Under the pieces are notes generated by a model. The model made no database searches. It worked only from the letters and a program-made list of their open reading frames with translations, and was not told where the DNA came from. Of a DNA stretch of 32,176 bases, positions 31,457 through 32,176 are shown piece after piece. The DNA comes from Actinotalea ferrariae CF5-4 (lineage in GTDB: Bacteria; Actinomycetota; Actinomycetes; Actinomycetales; Cellulomonadaceae). The stretch's first letter is position 1. Every line of letters starts with the position of its first letter. A program made the translations under genes and the position numbers. The stretch covers positions 1 through 32,176 of the forward strand of contig NZ_AXCW01000032.1 in assembly GCF_000603945.1 (NCBI RefSeq). The letters are read 5' to 3'.

Positions 31457-32176
31457 CCGCCGCCCCGTCCGACGGCACGGCGGGCGGCGCGGCGGGCGGC
31501 GCAGCAGGTGGCCCAGCAGGTGGCGCAGCGGGTGGCGCAGCGGCCGACGGCGCCGCCGCGTCCTTCGGGGCGCGCCTCGCCGCCGGCATGGAGCGCCACG
31601 GCCCGCTGTGCGTCGGCATCGACCCCCACCCCGGGCTGCTGGAGCGCTGGGGCCTCGCGGACGACGTCGCCGGCCTGCGCCGCTTCTCGCTCACCGTGGT
31701 GGAGGCGCTGGCCGGGACCGTGGCGGCGCTGAAGCCGCAGTCGGCCTTCTTCGAGCGCCACGGGTCGGCCGGCGTCGCGGTGCTGGAGGAGGTCGTCGCC
31801 GCGACCCGTGGGACCGGGACCGCGCTCGTCGTCGACGCCAAGCGCGGCGACATCGGGTCGACGATGGGCGGGTACGCGGACGCCTACCTGCGGGACGGCT
31901 CGCCGCTCGCCGGTGACGCCCTGACCGTGAGCCCGTACCTCGGGTTCGGCTCCCTCGCCCCCGCCGTCGACGCGGCGCTCGCCTCGGGCCGCGGGCTCTT
32001 CGTCCTGGCGCTCACCTCGAACCCGGAGGGCGCGAGCGTCCAGCACGCCCGCGCGGTGCACGACGGCACGCCGGGGGAGTCCGTCGCGGGGGCCGTCGCC
32101 GCGCAGGCCGCCCGGCTCAACGCCGCCGAGCGCGCCCGCACCGGTGCCGCGCTGGGGTCGGTGGGTCTCGTCGTCG
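31453..32176 (+). CDS. pyrF: Orotidine 5'-phosphate decarboxylase, type 2 (3' end outside window)
   Basis: Final step to UMP. The type 2 (PyrF, ~270-residue) family is indicated by [12 protein letters not shown] (about 51-62) and the catalytic segment [13 protein letters not shown] with K130, followed by [10 protein letters not shown]. The N-terminal ~35 residues are Gly/Ala-rich, encoded by 12-bp repeats, and precede the real fold at [11 protein letters not shown]. The GTG start at 31453 overlaps the carB stop (GTGA); no ribosome site is evident, so coupling is likely. A later start at the ATG at 31588 would remove the whole repeat but also part of the first helix. The gene runs off the right edge after 241 codons. 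Confidence 0.95.
31483..31542 (+). repeat. Five 12-bp repeats encoding Gly-Gly-Ala-Ala units in pyrF
   Basis: Five consecutive 12-bp units, each encoding GGAA or GGPA, at the 5' end of pyrF. The units are in frame, so expansion or loss would change only the length of a flexible N-terminal tail. Confidence 0.85.

Overview
The window is a high-GC chromosomal segment that reads as an actinobacterium, most likely a Cellulomonas-like member of the Micrococcales. The evidence is strong GC bias at third codon positions, frequent GTG starts, many ATGA/GTGA gene overlaps, several starts placed 6-9 nt after a TANNNT box, and the conserved orders aroC-aroK-aroB-aroQ, efp-nusB and pyrR-pyrB-pyrC-(PH-like gene)-carA-carB-pyrF. 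The genus is inferred. No rRNA, tRNA, IS element, prophage or CRISPR array was seen.

Region 1 (1-10.5 kb, + strand) is a type IV pilus locus: pilT, pilC, a major pilin, two prepilin-like minor pilins, a PilX-like protein, the prepilin peptidase, then pilM-pilN-pilO. No outer-membrane parts (PilP, PilQ) are visible, as expected for a monoderm. The major pilin is set apart by a hairpin terminator on each side. Sequences resembling FliA/WhiG-type promoters lie before the major pilin and before pilMNO. A strong bidirectional terminator closes the locus.

Region 2 (10.6-17.35 kb) holds a secreted trypsin-like protease on the minus strand, with a CRP-like site in its leader. The shikimate genes aroC-aroK-aroB-aroQ follow, then a coupled pair (a SatD-like protein with a C-terminal HTH and a small membrane protein), then efp and nusB.

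Region 3 (17.3-23.25 kb) looks like an accessory insertion between nusB and the pyr operon. It contains a membrane GGDEF-EAL protein whose cyclase motif is degenerate but whose phosphodiesterase motifs are intact, a bifunctional proline catabolic enzyme (PutA type), and a divergent PAS-AraC regulator.

Region 4 (23.25 kb to the end) is the pyrimidine operon, headed by a PyrR-binding RNA hairpin that includes the pyrR ribosome binding site. Nearly every junction overlaps by 4 nt, indicating translational coupling. pyrF is cut by the right edge of the window, and pilT is probably cut by the left edge.

The most unusual candidates are the SatD-like protein, whose N-terminal half resembles a degenerate class III nucleotide-cyclase fold, with its membrane partner; the FliA-like promoters on pilus genes; and the large modular minor pilin with a calcium-loop-like motif.
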